Source: Cladorhizidae sp. MBARI D1340-BT2 (taxonomy: Eukaryota; Porifera; Demospongiae; Poecilosclerida; Cladorhizidae). From it: a stretch of DNA of 64,000 nt. This document shows, piece by piece, positions 33,884-46,400 of this stretch. The number at the start of each line of letters is the position of its first letter. Position 1 is the first letter of the stretch. Where the stretch lies: positions 50,198,771 to 50,262,770 of the forward strand of contig JAQNBH010000004.1 in the NCBI GenBank assembly GCA_028752905.1. The letters are read 5' to 3'. A program made the translations under genes and the position numbers. The notes below the pieces were generated by a model. The model made no database searches. It was not told the origin of the DNA and worked only from the letters and a program-made list of their open reading frames with translations.

Positions 33884-35692
33884 CAATAAGAGGCCACACT
33901 AACAAGAACCTTCCCTGCCCTCCTCTACCAATAAGAGGTCACACTAACAAGAACCTTCCCTGCCCTCCTCTACCAATAAGAGGTCACACTAACAAGAACC
34001 TTCCCTCTCCTCCCCTACCAATAAGAGGTCACACTAACAAGAACCTTCCCTCTCCTCCCCTACCAATAAGAGGTCACACTAACAAGAACCTTCCCTCTCC
34101 TCCCCTACCAATAAGAGGTCACACTAACAAGAACCTTCCCTGCCCTCCTCTACCAATAAGAGGCCACACTAACAAGAACCTTCCCTGCCCTCCTCTACCA
34201 ATAAGAGGTCACACTAACAAGAACCTTCCCTGCCCTCCTATACCAATAAGAGGTCACACTAACAAGAACCTTCCCTCTCCTCCCCTACCAATAAGAGGTC
34301 ACACTAACAAGAACCTTCCCTGCCCTCCTCTACCAATAAGAGGTCACACTAACAAGAACCTTCCCTGCCCTCCTCTACCAATAAGAGGTCACACTAACAA
34401 GAACCTTCCCTGCCCTCCTCTACCAATAAGAGGTCACACTAACAAGAACCTTCCCTGCCCTCCTCTACCAATAAGAGGTCACACTAACAAGAACCTTCCC
34501 TGCCCTCCTCTACCAATAAGAGGTCACACTAACAAGAACCTTCCCTGCCCTCCTGTACCAATAAGAGGTCACACTAACAAGAACCTTCCCTGCCCTCCTC
34601 TACCAATAAGAGGTCACACTAACAAGAACCTTCCCTGCCCTCCTCTACCAATAAGAGGTCACACTAACAAGAACCTTCCCTGCCCTCCTGTACCAATAAG
34701 AGGTCACACTAACAAGAACCTTCCCTGCCCTCCTCTACCAATAAGAGGTCACACTAACAAGAACCTTCCCTGCCCTCCTATACCAATAAGAGGTCACACT
34801 AACAAGAACCTTCCCTCTCCTCCCCTACCAATAAGAGGTCACACTAACAAGAACCTTCCCTGCCCTCCTCTACCAATAAGAGGTCACACTAACAAGAACC
34901 TTCCCTGCCCTCCTCTACCAATAAGAGGTCACACTAACAAGAACCTTCCCTGCCCTCCTCTACCAATAAGAGGTCACACTAACAAGAACCTTCCCTGCCC
35001 TCCTCTACCAATAAGAGGTCACACTAACAAGAACCTTCCCTGCCCTCGTCTACCAATAAGAGGTCACACTAACAAGAACCTTCCCTGCCCTCCTGTACCA
35101 ATAAGAGGTCACACTAACAAGAACCTTCCCTGCCCTCCTGTACCAATAAGAGGTCACACTAACAAGAACCTTCCCTGCCCTCCTCTACCAATAAGAGGTC
35201 ACACTAACAAGAACCTTCCCTACCCTCCTCTACTAATAAGAGGCCACACTAACAAGAACCTTCCCTACCCTCCTCTACTAATAAGAGGTCACACTAACAA
35301 GAACCTTCCCTGCCCTCCTCTACCAATAAGAGGTCACACTAACAAGAACCTTCCCTACCCTCCTCTACCAATAAGAGGTCACACTAACAAGAACCTTCCC
35401 TCTCCTACTCTACCAATAAGAGGTCACACTAACAGGAACCTTCCCTGTCCTCCTCTACCAATAAGAGGTCACACTAACAAGAACCTTCCCTGCCCTCCTA
35501 TACCAATAAGAGGTCACACTAACAAGAACCTTCCCTCTCCTCCCCTACCAATAAGAGGTCACACTAACAAGAACCTTCCCTGCCCTCCTCTACCAATAAG
35601 AGGTCACACTAACAAGAACCTTCCCTGCCCTCCTCTACCAATAAGAGGTCACACTAACAAGAACCTTCCCTGCCCTCCTCTACCAATAAGAG
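33884..35692. repeat. 45-bp minisatellite (about 40 copies)
   Basis: The unit starts AATAAGAGGTCACACTAAC and ends in a C/T-rich stretch (CTTCCCTGCCCTCCTCTACC). Forms CTGCCCTCCTCT, CTCTCCTCCCCT and CTGCCCTCCTGT recur in repeated order, so blocks of several units were duplicated together. It has strong purine/pyrimidine strand asymmetry. No gene. Confidence 0.97.
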
Positions 35693-35883
35693 CTTGTAAA
35701 TTAATGACAAAAAGTAACAAAGGACACAGGAAGTGTGCAGTACTGGAGGCCTGGTTGGTGTAGATATATATACTTCCTGCTCAAGATGAAGGAACATGTG
35801 TCTGGTATTATTTGGGTGGAGATACTTTGTCTTCATCGTTGGAACTGTTTGTTTGTCACACATCACGTTCCACTGTTGGGGGT

Positions 35884-36177
35884 GAGATTGGGGGAGGGTG
35901 CGTTGCTTACGTTTGTTTGTAGGTCCTCATAATGAGTCTTGGGGGTGGGGGGGGGGGGGGGGGGGGAGCTATTAGAGGGCATTCCTAATGGATCTTGTAG
36001 ACTGAGATTGGGGGAGGATGCGTTGCTTACGTTTGTTTGTAGGTCCTCATAATGAGTCTTGGGGGTGGGGGGGGGGGAGCTATTAGAGGGCATTCCTAAT
36101 GGATCTTGTAGACTGAGATTGGGGGAGGATGCGTTGCTTACGTTTGTTTGTAGGTCCTCATAATGAGTCTTGGGGGT

Positions 36178-36209
<32 letters not shown>

Positions 36210-36250
36210 GCTATTAGAGGGCATTCCTAATGGATCTTGTAGACTGAAGA
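35884..36250. repeat. Poly-G tract minisatellite, three units
   Basis: Units of about 110-130 bp begin GAGATTGGGGGAGG at 35884, 36004 and 36115. Each contains TCTTGGGGGT followed by a G run of 20 (35947-35966), 11 (36067-36077) and about 31 (36178-36208). Unit length varies mainly with the G run. Confidence 0.93.
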
Positions 36251-36901
36251 AGTGTAAATATTGTACTTGTAACAGAGATTACGATGATGTATGCCAACTA
36301 TGATTAATGCATTTCTATTCTATTGGATACTTGACTGGCTCCGCAGACTTTGGAGATGGAGGAGTTGGATTCTTCAGATGTGGTGTTTAGTTACCCTATA
36401 CATCACACACACCTCTGGTCCACATGTCTGTCCCTATGGCAGCATCCTCTACCTAACTGGCAGGGAGTGCAACTCATAGAACAAGCGGACATGAGATGAT
36501 GGGCGGAGTATCACTCTCTGGGCCACTGAGTAAGTATAACTGTGGGTATGGGTGGAGAGAGATGGAATGTATGTAGTATATAGCCAGCACTGGACAGTGT
36601 TCAGAGGAGGAGCATACTAAATCTAGCAATGCTAATGAAAATTTCAAAAAGCTCTCTCCGCTGCTCAAGTTCTGGTGTCCCTTGATGTTGCTGTGATTGT
36701 CAGTGAGTAGTGTCTGATTGCATGACTCTGTGTGTGTGTGTGTGTGTGTGTGTTTGTTGTCATAATTGTATTATTAGTTGTAACTCTTTTATTTCTCAAG
36801 TGTGAACTTCTGGAGGTGTTCTCTAATTAGAATGCAAATACAATGAGCTGCACTTGTTGCAAGAATGAGCTCATTGAGTAGTGCAAGCAAACAAAAGCAA
36901 T
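36251..36901. other. Single-copy sequence, no gene recognised
   Basis: Contains a (GT)n tract at 36729-36752. Short open frames at 36291-36479 (+) and 36474-36668 (-) show no recognisable domain. Confidence 0.5.
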
Positions 36902-39900
36902 CAGGCAGTGCTATATCTCTCTATGTCTGTCAGGCAGTGCTATATCTCTCTATGTCTGTCAGGCAGTGCTATATCTCTCTATGTCTGCCAGGCAGTGCTA
37001 CATCTCTCTATGTCTGCCAGGCAGTGCTATATCTCTCTATGTCTGTCAGGCAGTGCTATATCTCTCTATGTCTGTCAGGCAGTGCTATATCTCTCTATGT
37101 CTGCCAGGCAGTGCTATATCTCTCTATGTCTGTCAGGCAGTGCTATATCTCTCTATGTCTGTCAGGCAGTGCTATATCTCTCTATGTCTGCCAGGCAGTG
37201 CTATATCTCTCTATGTCTGTCAGGCAGTGCTATATCTCTCTATGTCTGCCAGGCAGTGCTATATCTCTCTATGTCTGTCAGGCAGTGCTATATCTCTCTA
37301 TGTCTGCCAGGCAGTGCTATATCTCTCTATGTCTGTCAGGCAGTGCTATATCTCTCTATGTCTGCCAGGCAGTGCTATATCTCTCTATGTCTGTCAGGCA
37401 GTGCTATATCTCTCTATGTCTGCCAGGCAGTGCTATATCTCTCTATGTCTGCCAGGCAGTGCTATATCTCTCTATGTCTGTCAGGCAGTACTATATCTCT
37501 CTATGTCTGTCAGGCAGTGCTATATCTCTCTATGTCTGCCAGGCAGTGCTATATCTCTCCATGTCTGCCAGGCAGTGCTATATCTCTCCATGTCTGTCAG
37601 GCAGTGCTATATCTCTCTATGTCTGTCAGGCAGTGCTATATCTCTCTATGTCTGCCAGGCAGTGCTATATCTCTCTATGTCTGTCAGGCAGTGCTATATC
37701 TCTCTATGTCTGTCAGGCAATGCTATATCTCTCTATGTCTGCCAGGCAGTGCTATATCTCTCTATGTCTGTCAGGCAGTGCTATATCTCTCTATGTCTGT
37801 CAGGCAGTGCTATATCTCTCTATGTCTGTCAGGCAGTGCTATATCTCTCTATGTCTGCCAGGCAGTGCTATATCTCTCTATGTCTGCCAGGCAGTGCTAT
37901 ATCTCTCTATGTCTGCCAGGCAGTGCTATATCTCTCTATGTCTGTCAGGCAGTGCTATGTATATCTCTCTATGTCTGCCAGGCAGTGCTATATCTCTCTA
38001 TGTCTGCCAGGCAGTGCTATATCTCTCTATGTCTGTCAGGCAGTACTATATCTCTCTATGTCTGTCAGGCAGTGCTATATCTCTCTATGTCTGCCAGGCA
38101 GTGCTATATCTCTCCATGTCTACCAGGCAGTGCTATATCTCTCCATGTCTGTCAGGCAGTGCTATATCTCTCTATGTCTGTCAGGCAGTGCTATATCTCT
38201 CTATGTCTGCCAGGCAGTGCTATATCTCTCTATGTCTGTCAGGCAGTGCTATATCTCTCTATGTCTGTCAGGCAATGCTATATCTCTCTATGTCTGCCAG
38301 GCAGTGCTATATCTCTCTATGTCTGTCAGGCAGTGCTATATCTCTCTATGTCTGTCAGGCAGTACTATATCTCTCTATGTCTGCCAGGCAGTGCTATATC
38401 TCTCTATGTCTGTCAGGCAGTGCTATATCTCTCTATGTCTGTCAGGCAGTGCTATATCTCTCTATGTCTGTCAGGCAGTACTATATCTCTCTATGTCTGC
38501 CAGGCAGTGCTATATCTCTCTATGTCTGCCAGGCAGTGCTATATCTCTCTATGTCTGTCAGGCAGTGCTATATCTCTCCATGTCTGTCAGGCAGTGCTAT
38601 ATCTCTCTATGTCTGTCAGGCAGTGCTATATCTCTCTATGTCTGTCAGGCAGTGCTATATCTCTCCATGTCTGTCAGGCAGTGCTATATCTCTCTATGTC
38701 TGTCAGGCAGTGCTACATGTATATCTCTCTATGTCTGTCAGGCAATGCTATATCTCTCTATGTCTGCCAGGCAGTGCTATATCTCTCTATGTCTGCCAGG
38801 CAGTGCTATATCTCTCTATGTCTGTCAGGCAGTGCTATATCTCTCCATGTCTGTCAGGCAGTGCTATATCTCTCTATGTCTGCCAGGCAGTGCTATATCT
38901 CTCTATGTCTGTCAGGCAGTGCTATATCTCTCTATGTCTGTCAGGCAGTGCTGTATATCTCTCCATGTCTGCCAGGCAGTGCTATATATCTCTATGTCTG
39001 TCAGGCAGTGCTATATCTCTCTATGTCTGTCAGGCAGTACTATATCTCTCTATGTCTGCCAGGCAGTGCTATATCTCTCTATGTCTGTCAGGCAGTGCTA
39101 TATCTCTCTATGTGTGTCAGGCAGTGCTATATCTCTCTATGTCTGTCAGGCAGTACTATATCTCTCTATGTCTGCCAGGCAGTGCTATATCTCTCTATGT
39201 CTGCCAGGCAGTGCTATATCTCTCTATGTCTGTCAGGCAGTGCTATATCTCTCTATGTCTGTCAGGCAGTGCTATATCTCTCTATGTCTGTCAGGCAGTG
39301 CTATATCTCTCTATGTCTGTCAGGCAGTGCTATATCTCTCTATGTCTGTCAGGCAGTGCTATATCTCTCTATGTCTGTCAGGCAGTGCTATATCTCTCTA
39401 TGTCTGCCAGGCAGTGCTATATCTCTCTATGTCTGTCAGGCAGTGCTATATCTCTCTATGTCTGTCAGGCAGTGCTATATCTCTCTATGTCTGTCAGGCA
39501 GTGCTATATCTCTCTATGTCTGCCAGGCAGTGCTACTGTATATCTCTCTATGTCTGTCAGGCAGTGCTATATCTCTCTATGTCTGTCAGGCAGTGCTATA
39601 TCTCTCTATGTCTGTCAGGCAGTGCTATATCTCTCTATGTCTGCCAGGCAGTGCTATATCTCTCTATGTCTGTCAGGCAGTGCTATATCTCTCTATGTCT
39701 GTCAGGCAGTGCTATATCTCTCTATGTCTGCCAGGCAGTGCTATATCTCTCTATGTCTGTCAGGCAGTGCTATATCTCTCTATGTCTGTCAGGCAGTGCT
39801 ATATCTCTCTATGTCTGTCAGGCAGTGCTATATCTCTCTATGTCTGTCAGGCAGTGCTATATCTCTCTATGTCTGTCAGGCAGTGCTATATCTCTCTATG

Positions 39901-41117
39901 TCTGCCAGGCAGTGCTATATCTCTCTATGTCTGTCAGGCAGTGCTATATCTCTCTATGTCTGTCAGGCAGTGCTATATCTCTCTATGTCTGTCAGGCAGT
40001 GCTATATCTCTCTATGTCTGCCAGGCAGTGCTATATCTCTCTATGTCTGCCAGGCAGTGCTATATCTCTCCATGTCTGCCAGGCAGTGCTATATCTCTCT
40101 ATGTCTGTCAGGCAGTGCTATATCTCTCTATGTCTGCCAGGCAGTGCTATATCTCTCTATGTCTGCCAGGCAGTGCTATATCTCTCCATGTCTGCCAGGC
40201 AGTGCTATATCTCTCTATGTCTGCCAGGCAGTGCTATATCTCTCTATGTCTGTCAGGCAGTGCTATATCTCTCTATGTCTGCCAGGCAGTGCTATATCTC
40301 TCTATGTCTGCCAGGCAGTGCTATATCTCTCTATGTCTGTCAGGCAGTGCTATATCTCTCTATGTTTGTCAGGCAGTGTTATATCTCTCTATGTCTGCCA
40401 GGCAGTGCTATATCTCTCTATGTCTGTCAGGCAATGCTATATCTCTCTATGTCTGCCAGGCAGTGCTATATCTCTCCATGTCTGCCAGGCAGTGCTATAT
40501 CTCTCCATGTCTGTCAGGCAGTGCTATATCTCTCTATGTCTGCCAGGCAGTGCTATATCTCTCTATGTCTGTCAGGCAGTGCTATATCTCTCTATGTCTG
40601 CCAGGCAGTGCTATATCTCTCTAAGTCTGTCAGGCAGTGCTATATCTCTCTATGTCTGTCAGGCAGTGCTATATCTCTCCATGTCTGTCAGGCAGTGCTA
40701 TATCTCTCTATGTCTGCCAGGCAGTGCTATATCTCTCTATGTCTGTCAGGCAGTGCTATATCTCTCTATGTCTGTCAGGCAGTGCTATATCTCTCTATGT
40801 CTGTCAGCTATATCTCTCTACATGTATGTCTGTCAGGCAGTGCTATATCTCTCTATGTCTGTCAGGCAGTGCTATATCTCTCTATGTCTGTCAGGCAATG
40901 CTATATCTCTCTATGTCTGCCAGGCAGTGCTATATCTCTCTATGTCTGTCAGGCAGTGCTATATCTCTCTATGTCTGTCAGGCAGTGCTATATCTCTCTA
41001 TGTCTGTCAGGCAATGCTATATCTCTCCATGTCTGTCAGGCAGTGCTATATCTCTCTATGTCTGCCAGGCAGTGCTATATCTCTCTATGTCTGTCAGGCA
41101 GTGCTACATATCTCTCT
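36902..41117 (+). repeat. 29-bp minisatellite (about 145 copies)
   Basis: The unit is CAGGCAGTGCTATAT followed by CTCTCTATGTCTGY, where Y is T or C. No stop triplet occurs in any + phase and 29 is not a multiple of 3, so all three + frames stay open for 1,200-1,430 codons. Three simultaneous frames argue against coding. Rare units carry CCATG for TATG, CAATG for CAGTG, or extra bases at a TA (for example 38714-38721, 39534-39540, 40819-40826). An ATG at 36865 leads into one frame but has no other support. Confidence 0.97.
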
Positions 41118-41745
41118 ATGTCTGCAACATCATTTACAGCAAGGACACCTGCCCAGGAGCTAGTCTTTGCTTTTTAAAGAGTCAGTAAGCAAAGGAGCCT
41201 ATGTGGCTTAACACCTACAAGAAGAACCTCCAAAAACCGTAGCAAAAGCCAGGATGCAGCCGTGCACAAATGCAGTTGCAATCGTCAGCCATTAAAAAAA
41301 AATTTTTTTTCATATTTCTTGCTCCTTCCGTCCAACTGGAAGTAAAGTCAATTTTTTTAAACAACAGTGCAGACTATTTGGCACGCACACACACACCAAG
41401 AATGTGGCATAATTCAAATGCTTAGGTACAAATATTTGTAACGATGTCCGAGCTTACATGGTAGTGCAGTTAATTGCCACTGTCATATGGCTGGAAGAGA
41501 CGGACGTATCCAGGTCCTATCCCAGCACAGCCATTTGGTAAAGGTTCTCTCTGCATGAGATATTGGAGAAAGATTGAGAGGTGGTGGGAAAGATGTCTAG
41601 AGAGATGGGGGAGGTACAGTAAGATTGGTGTATATTTTTATTTACAGGAGAGTTTGGAGAACATATTTTTAACACCACTTTGCTTGCGAAGGAAAACTTT
41701 TTCCATGTTGACTTGTGGCATATTTGCTTCCTCTCATTCTTGTAG
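41118..41745. other. Single-copy sequence, possible intron
   Basis: No gene recognised. It ends in a strong pyrimidine tract and AG at 41744-41745. A longer open frame here (41474-41833) starts at a non-ATG codon and reads through the apparent acceptor. Confidence 0.4.
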
Positions 41746-41833
41746 CTCTCAAGCTAAAGCTGACAATGGCTACCACCAGTTCCTTGAAATGGTGAAAGTG
41801 AAGCGGCTCTCTTATTCAAAGAAAAGCAAGTGA
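41746..41833 (+). CDS. Possible terminal exon of an unknown gene
   Basis: A TTGCTTCCTCTCATTCTTGTAG acceptor-like tract precedes an 88-bp open stretch that reads NGYHQFLEMVKVKRLSYSKKSK-like sequence (29 codons, basic C-terminus) to TGA at 41831-41833. Only the splice-site look and the open frame support it. No upstream exon was identified and no family is recognised. Confidence 0.25.
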
Positions 41834-41949
41834 AACATTATACATACATGTACATATACATACATATATACATAGGAGTGTTGTTTCCATGGAACCAAGC
41901 ATATGGACAATCACATATTCATCTCTGCCGTATTACAAGCACTATTTTC

Positions 41950-42190
41950 TGTAGGCTACCACTTACCAGACATGCCAGCTGTGGCACTGCATGTATCCAG
42001 TAGCTCTGTAGGCTACCACTTACATGTATATACCTGACATGCCAGCTGTGGCACTGCATGTATCCAATAGCTCTGTAGGCTACCACTTATATACCTGACA
42101 TGCCAGCTGTGGCACTGCATCCAATAGCTCTGTAGACTACCACTTATATACCTGACATGCCAGCTGTGGCACTGCATGTATCCAATAGCG
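41950..42190. repeat. 56-68-bp minisatellite (about four units)
   Basis: Units share CTACCACTTA...GACATGCCAGCTGTGGCACTGCAT. Length differences include a 6-bp CATGTA insertion in the unit at 42021-42028 and loss of CATGTAT in another. Confidence 0.88.
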
Positions 42191-42279
42191 AAGAGGAGAT
42201 TGAATTTGGCTTCTGGAAGAAAGTCGCTTACCCTGCCTTTAGCAAGGAGTTGCTCACTTCTTCAGAGAAAGCTCATCTT

Positions 42280-42680
42280 CAACAATGACTAGGGTTAGTG
42301 CCTGGAAAATGACTAGGATTATGGTCTGGACAATGACTATGGTTATGGCTTGGACCATGAATAGTGTTACTGTAGACTTTGTCCAATGATTGACCCAATC
42401 AATGGACAATGACTAGGGTTAAGGTTTGGAATAGGACTAGTGTTAAGTTTATACTGTACAGTTTGACTAGGATTTGGGACTGGGCAATAACTAATAACTA
42501 GGGATACAGGTACATGTATGTAGGTCTTGGACCATGCATAGGGCCTAGCTTTAAACGAGCTTGGACAAAGACTACGATTAGGGACTGGATAATGACTTTG
42601 ATTAGTGCTTGGCCTTGAACAGGTTAGTGCCTTGACAATGACTAGGGTTAGGGGTTGGACATTGACTATGGTTAGAGGTT
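42280..42680 (+). repeat. Degenerate 24-mer sequence
   Basis: Scattered, mutated units such as CAATGACTAGGGTTAAGG. No gene. Confidence 0.75.
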
Positions 42681-43420
42681 AGGTGGTAAAGAAACAATGC
42701 TGCCTGAGCCTGTAGCCAGGAAGGTATGCTGGTAAAGAAACAAAGCTGTGGCTTGAGTTATAGCTACCAACTGTTAGCCATTCCCCAAATACATACACTA
42801 TCTAGCCTGCAAGTACCGCAAAAATTATTTTAGCAGCTGGCATTGAGGAATTTACAAGATCTGTTAAGGAGTATCTAATTCACTCAGTTACCTTTCTGTG
42901 TGCTACATGCATCCCTTTTAGGGAAGAACTGGTGAATATGAATCTACATCCCTGCTGTCAACTCTAGTACACCAGCTGGTGAATATGAATCTACATCCCT
43001 GCTGTCAACTCTAGTACACCAGCTGGTGAATATGAATCTACATCCCTGCTGTCAACTCTAGTAGATCAGCTGGTGAATATGAATCTACATCCCTGCTGTC
43101 AACTCTAGTAGATCAGCTGGTGAATATGAATCTACATCCCTGCTGTCAACTCTAGTAGATCAGCTGGTGAATATGAATCTACATCCCTGCTGTCAACTCT
43201 AGTAGATCAGCTGGTGAATATGAATCTACATCCCTGCTGTCAACTCTAGTAGATCAGCTGGTGAATATGAATCTATATCCCTGCTATCAACTTTAGTAGG
43301 GCATCTGGGGAGTGGGTAAGTTAGATGCAGCAATGTTTGGCTATACTTTACTAGAGCAGCTGGGGAGAGCAAGATCTTGTGAAGTGTGTTATTGTTAGGA
43401 CTTGTGTAGGACCTAGTTTA
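42681..43420. repeat. Interspersed module, copy M6, largest 47-bp VNTR
   Basis: Same module as the five others, here with about eight 47-bp units between 42925 and 43295. Five consecutive units carry TAGATCAGCT, showing recent local expansion. Confidence 0.9.
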
Positions 43421-46400
43421 GGGCTTTGACAGAGGTTGGACAATGACTAGGGTTAGGACCTTAGGGCTTCTAGTAGTGTCAATTTAATCTACCTCATAAG
43501 GCTCTAACTACAGGTTTAGGGCTTGGATAATGACTAGGGTTAGGGCTTGGATAATGACTAGGGTTAGGGCTTGGATAATGACTAGGGTTAGGGCTTGGAC
43601 AATGACTAGGGTTATGGCTTGGACAATGACTAGGGTTAGGGCTTGGACCATGACTAGGGTTAGGGCTTGGACCATGACTAGGGTTAGGGCTTGGACAATG
43701 ACTAGGGTTAGGGCTTGGACCATGACTAGGGTTAGGGCTTGGACAATGACTAGGGTTAGGGCTTGGACCATGACTACGGTTAGGGCTTGGACCATGACTA
43801 GGGTTAGGGCTTGGACCATGACTAGGGTTAGGGCTTGGACAATGACTAGGGTTAGGGCTTGGACAATGACTAGGGTTAGGGCTTGGACAATGACTAGGGT
43901 TATGGCTTGGACAATGACTAGGGTTAGGGCTTGGACCATGACTAGGGTTAGGGCTTGGACCATGACTAGGGTTAGGGCTTGGACCATGACTAGGGTTAGG
44001 GCTTGGACAATGACTAGGGTTAGGGCTTGGACCATGACTAGGGTTAGGGCTTGGACAATGACTAGGGTTAGGGCTTGGACCATGACTAGGGTTAGGGCTT
44101 GGACCATGACTAGGGTTAGGGCTTGGACCATGACTAGGGTTAGGGCTTGGACAATGACTAGGGTTAGGGCTTGGACAATGACTAGGGTTAGGGCTTGGAC
44201 AATGACTAGGGTTATGGCTTGGACAATGACTAGGGTTAGGGCTTGGACCATGACTAGGGTTAGGGCTTGGACCATGACTAGGGTTAGGGCTTGGACCATG
44301 ACTAGGGTTAGGGCTTGGACAATGACTAGGGTTAGGGCTTGGACCATGACTAGGGTTAGGGCTTGGACAATGACTAGGGTTAGGGCTTGGACCATGACTA
44401 GGGTTAGGGCTTGGACCATGACTAGGGTTAGGGCTTGGACAATGACTAGGGTTAGGGCTTGGACCATGACTAGGGTTAGGGCTTGGACAATGACTAGGGT
44501 TAGGGCTTGGACAATGACTAGGGTTATGGCTTGGACAATGACTAGGGTTAGGGCTTGGACCATGACTAGGGTTAGGGCTTGGACCATGACTAGGGTTAGG
44601 GCTTGGACAATGACTAGGGTTAGGGCTTGGACCATGACTAGGGTTAGGGCTTGGACAATGACTAGGGTTAGGGCTTGGACCATGACTAGGGTTAGGGCTT
44701 GGACCATGACTAGGGTTAGGGCTTGGACCATGACTAGGGTTAGGGCTTGGACAATGACTAGGGTTAGGGCTTGGACAATGACTAGGGTTAGGGCTTGGAC
44801 AATGACTAGGGTTATGGCTTGGACAATGACTAGGGTTAGGGCTTGGACCATGACTAGGGTTAGGGCTTGGACCATGACTAGGGTTAGGGCTTGGACCATG
44901 ACTAGGGTTAGGGCTTGGACAATGACTAGGGTTAGGGCTTGGACCATGACTAGGGTTAGGGCTTGGACAATGACTAGGGTTAGGGCTTGGACCATGACTA
45001 GGGTTAGGGCTTGGACGATGACTAGGGTTAGGGCTTGGACCATGACTAGGGTTAGGGCTTGGACAATGACTAGGGTTAGGGCTTGGACAATGACTAGGGT
45101 TAGGGCTTGGACAATGACTAGGGTTATGGCTTGGACAATGACTAGGGTTAGGGCTTGGACCATGACTAGGGTTAGGGCTTGGACCATGACTAGGGTTAGG
45201 GCTTGGACCATGACTAGGGTTAGGGCTTGGACAATGACTAGGGTTAGGGCTTGGACCATGACTAGGGTTAGGGCTTGGACAATGACTAGGGTTAGGGCTT
45301 GGACCATGACTAGGGTTAGGGCTTGGACCATGACTAGGGTTAGGGCTTGGACAATGACTAGGGTTAGGGCTTGGACCATGACTAGGGTTAGGGCTTGGAC
45401 AATGACTAGGGTTAGGGCTTGGACAATGACTAGGGTTAGGGCTTGGACAATGACTAGGGTTATGGCTTGGACAATGACTAGGGTTAGGGCTTGGACAATG
45501 ACTAGGGTTAGGGCTTGGACAATGACTAGGGTTAGGGCTTGGACAATGACTAGGGTTATGGCTTGGACAATGACTAGGGTTAGGGCTTGGACCATGACTA
45601 GGGTTAGGGCTTGGACCATGACTAGGGTTAGGGCTTGGACAATGACTAGGGTTAGGGCTTGGACCATGACTAGGGTTAGGGCTTGGACAATGACTAGGGT
45701 TAGGGCTTGGACAATGACTAGGGTTAGGGCTTGGACCATGACTAGGGTTAGGGCTTGGACAATGACTAGGGTTAGGGCTTGGACCATGACTAGGGTTAGG
45801 GCTTGGACAATGACTAGGGTTAGGGCTTGGACCATGACTAGGGTTAGGGCTTGGACAATGACTAAGGTGTAGGGCTTGGACAATGACTAGGGTTAGGGCT
45901 TGGACAATGACTAGGGTTAGGGCTTGGACAATGACTAGGGTTAGGGCTTGGACAATGACTAGGGTTAGGTCTTGGACAATGACTAGGGTTAGGGCTTGGA
46001 CAATGACTAGGGTTATGGCTTGGACAATGACTAGGGTTAGGGCTTGGACCATGACTAGGGTTAGGGCTTGGACCATGACTAGGGTTAGGGCTTGGACAAT
46101 GACTAGGGTAAGGGCTTGGACCATGACTAGGGTTAGGGCTTGGACAATGACTAGGGTTAGGGCTTGGACAATGACTAGGGTTAGGGCTTGGACCATGACT
46201 AGGGTTAGGTCTTGGACAATGACTGGGGTTAGGGCTTGGACCATGACTAGGGTTAGGGCTTGGACAATGACTAGGGTTAGGGCTTGGACCATGACTAGGG
46301 TTAGGGCTTGGACAATGACTAGGGTTAGGGCTTGGACAATGACTAGGGTTAGGGCTTGGACAATGACTAGGGTTAGGGCTTGGCAATGACTAGGGTTAGG

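Noticed and set aside
33884..36208. CRISPR array, considered for the regular 45-bp and poly-G repeats
   Set aside because: There are no unique spacers between repeats; whole units repeat head to tail, and the genome is eukaryotic.
36865..41188. Three overlapping 1,200-1,430-codon frames, apparently Cys/Leu/Ser-rich repeat proteins
   Set aside because: They are the same 29-bp repeat read in all three phases; no single frame is favoured and the unit simply lacks stops on +.
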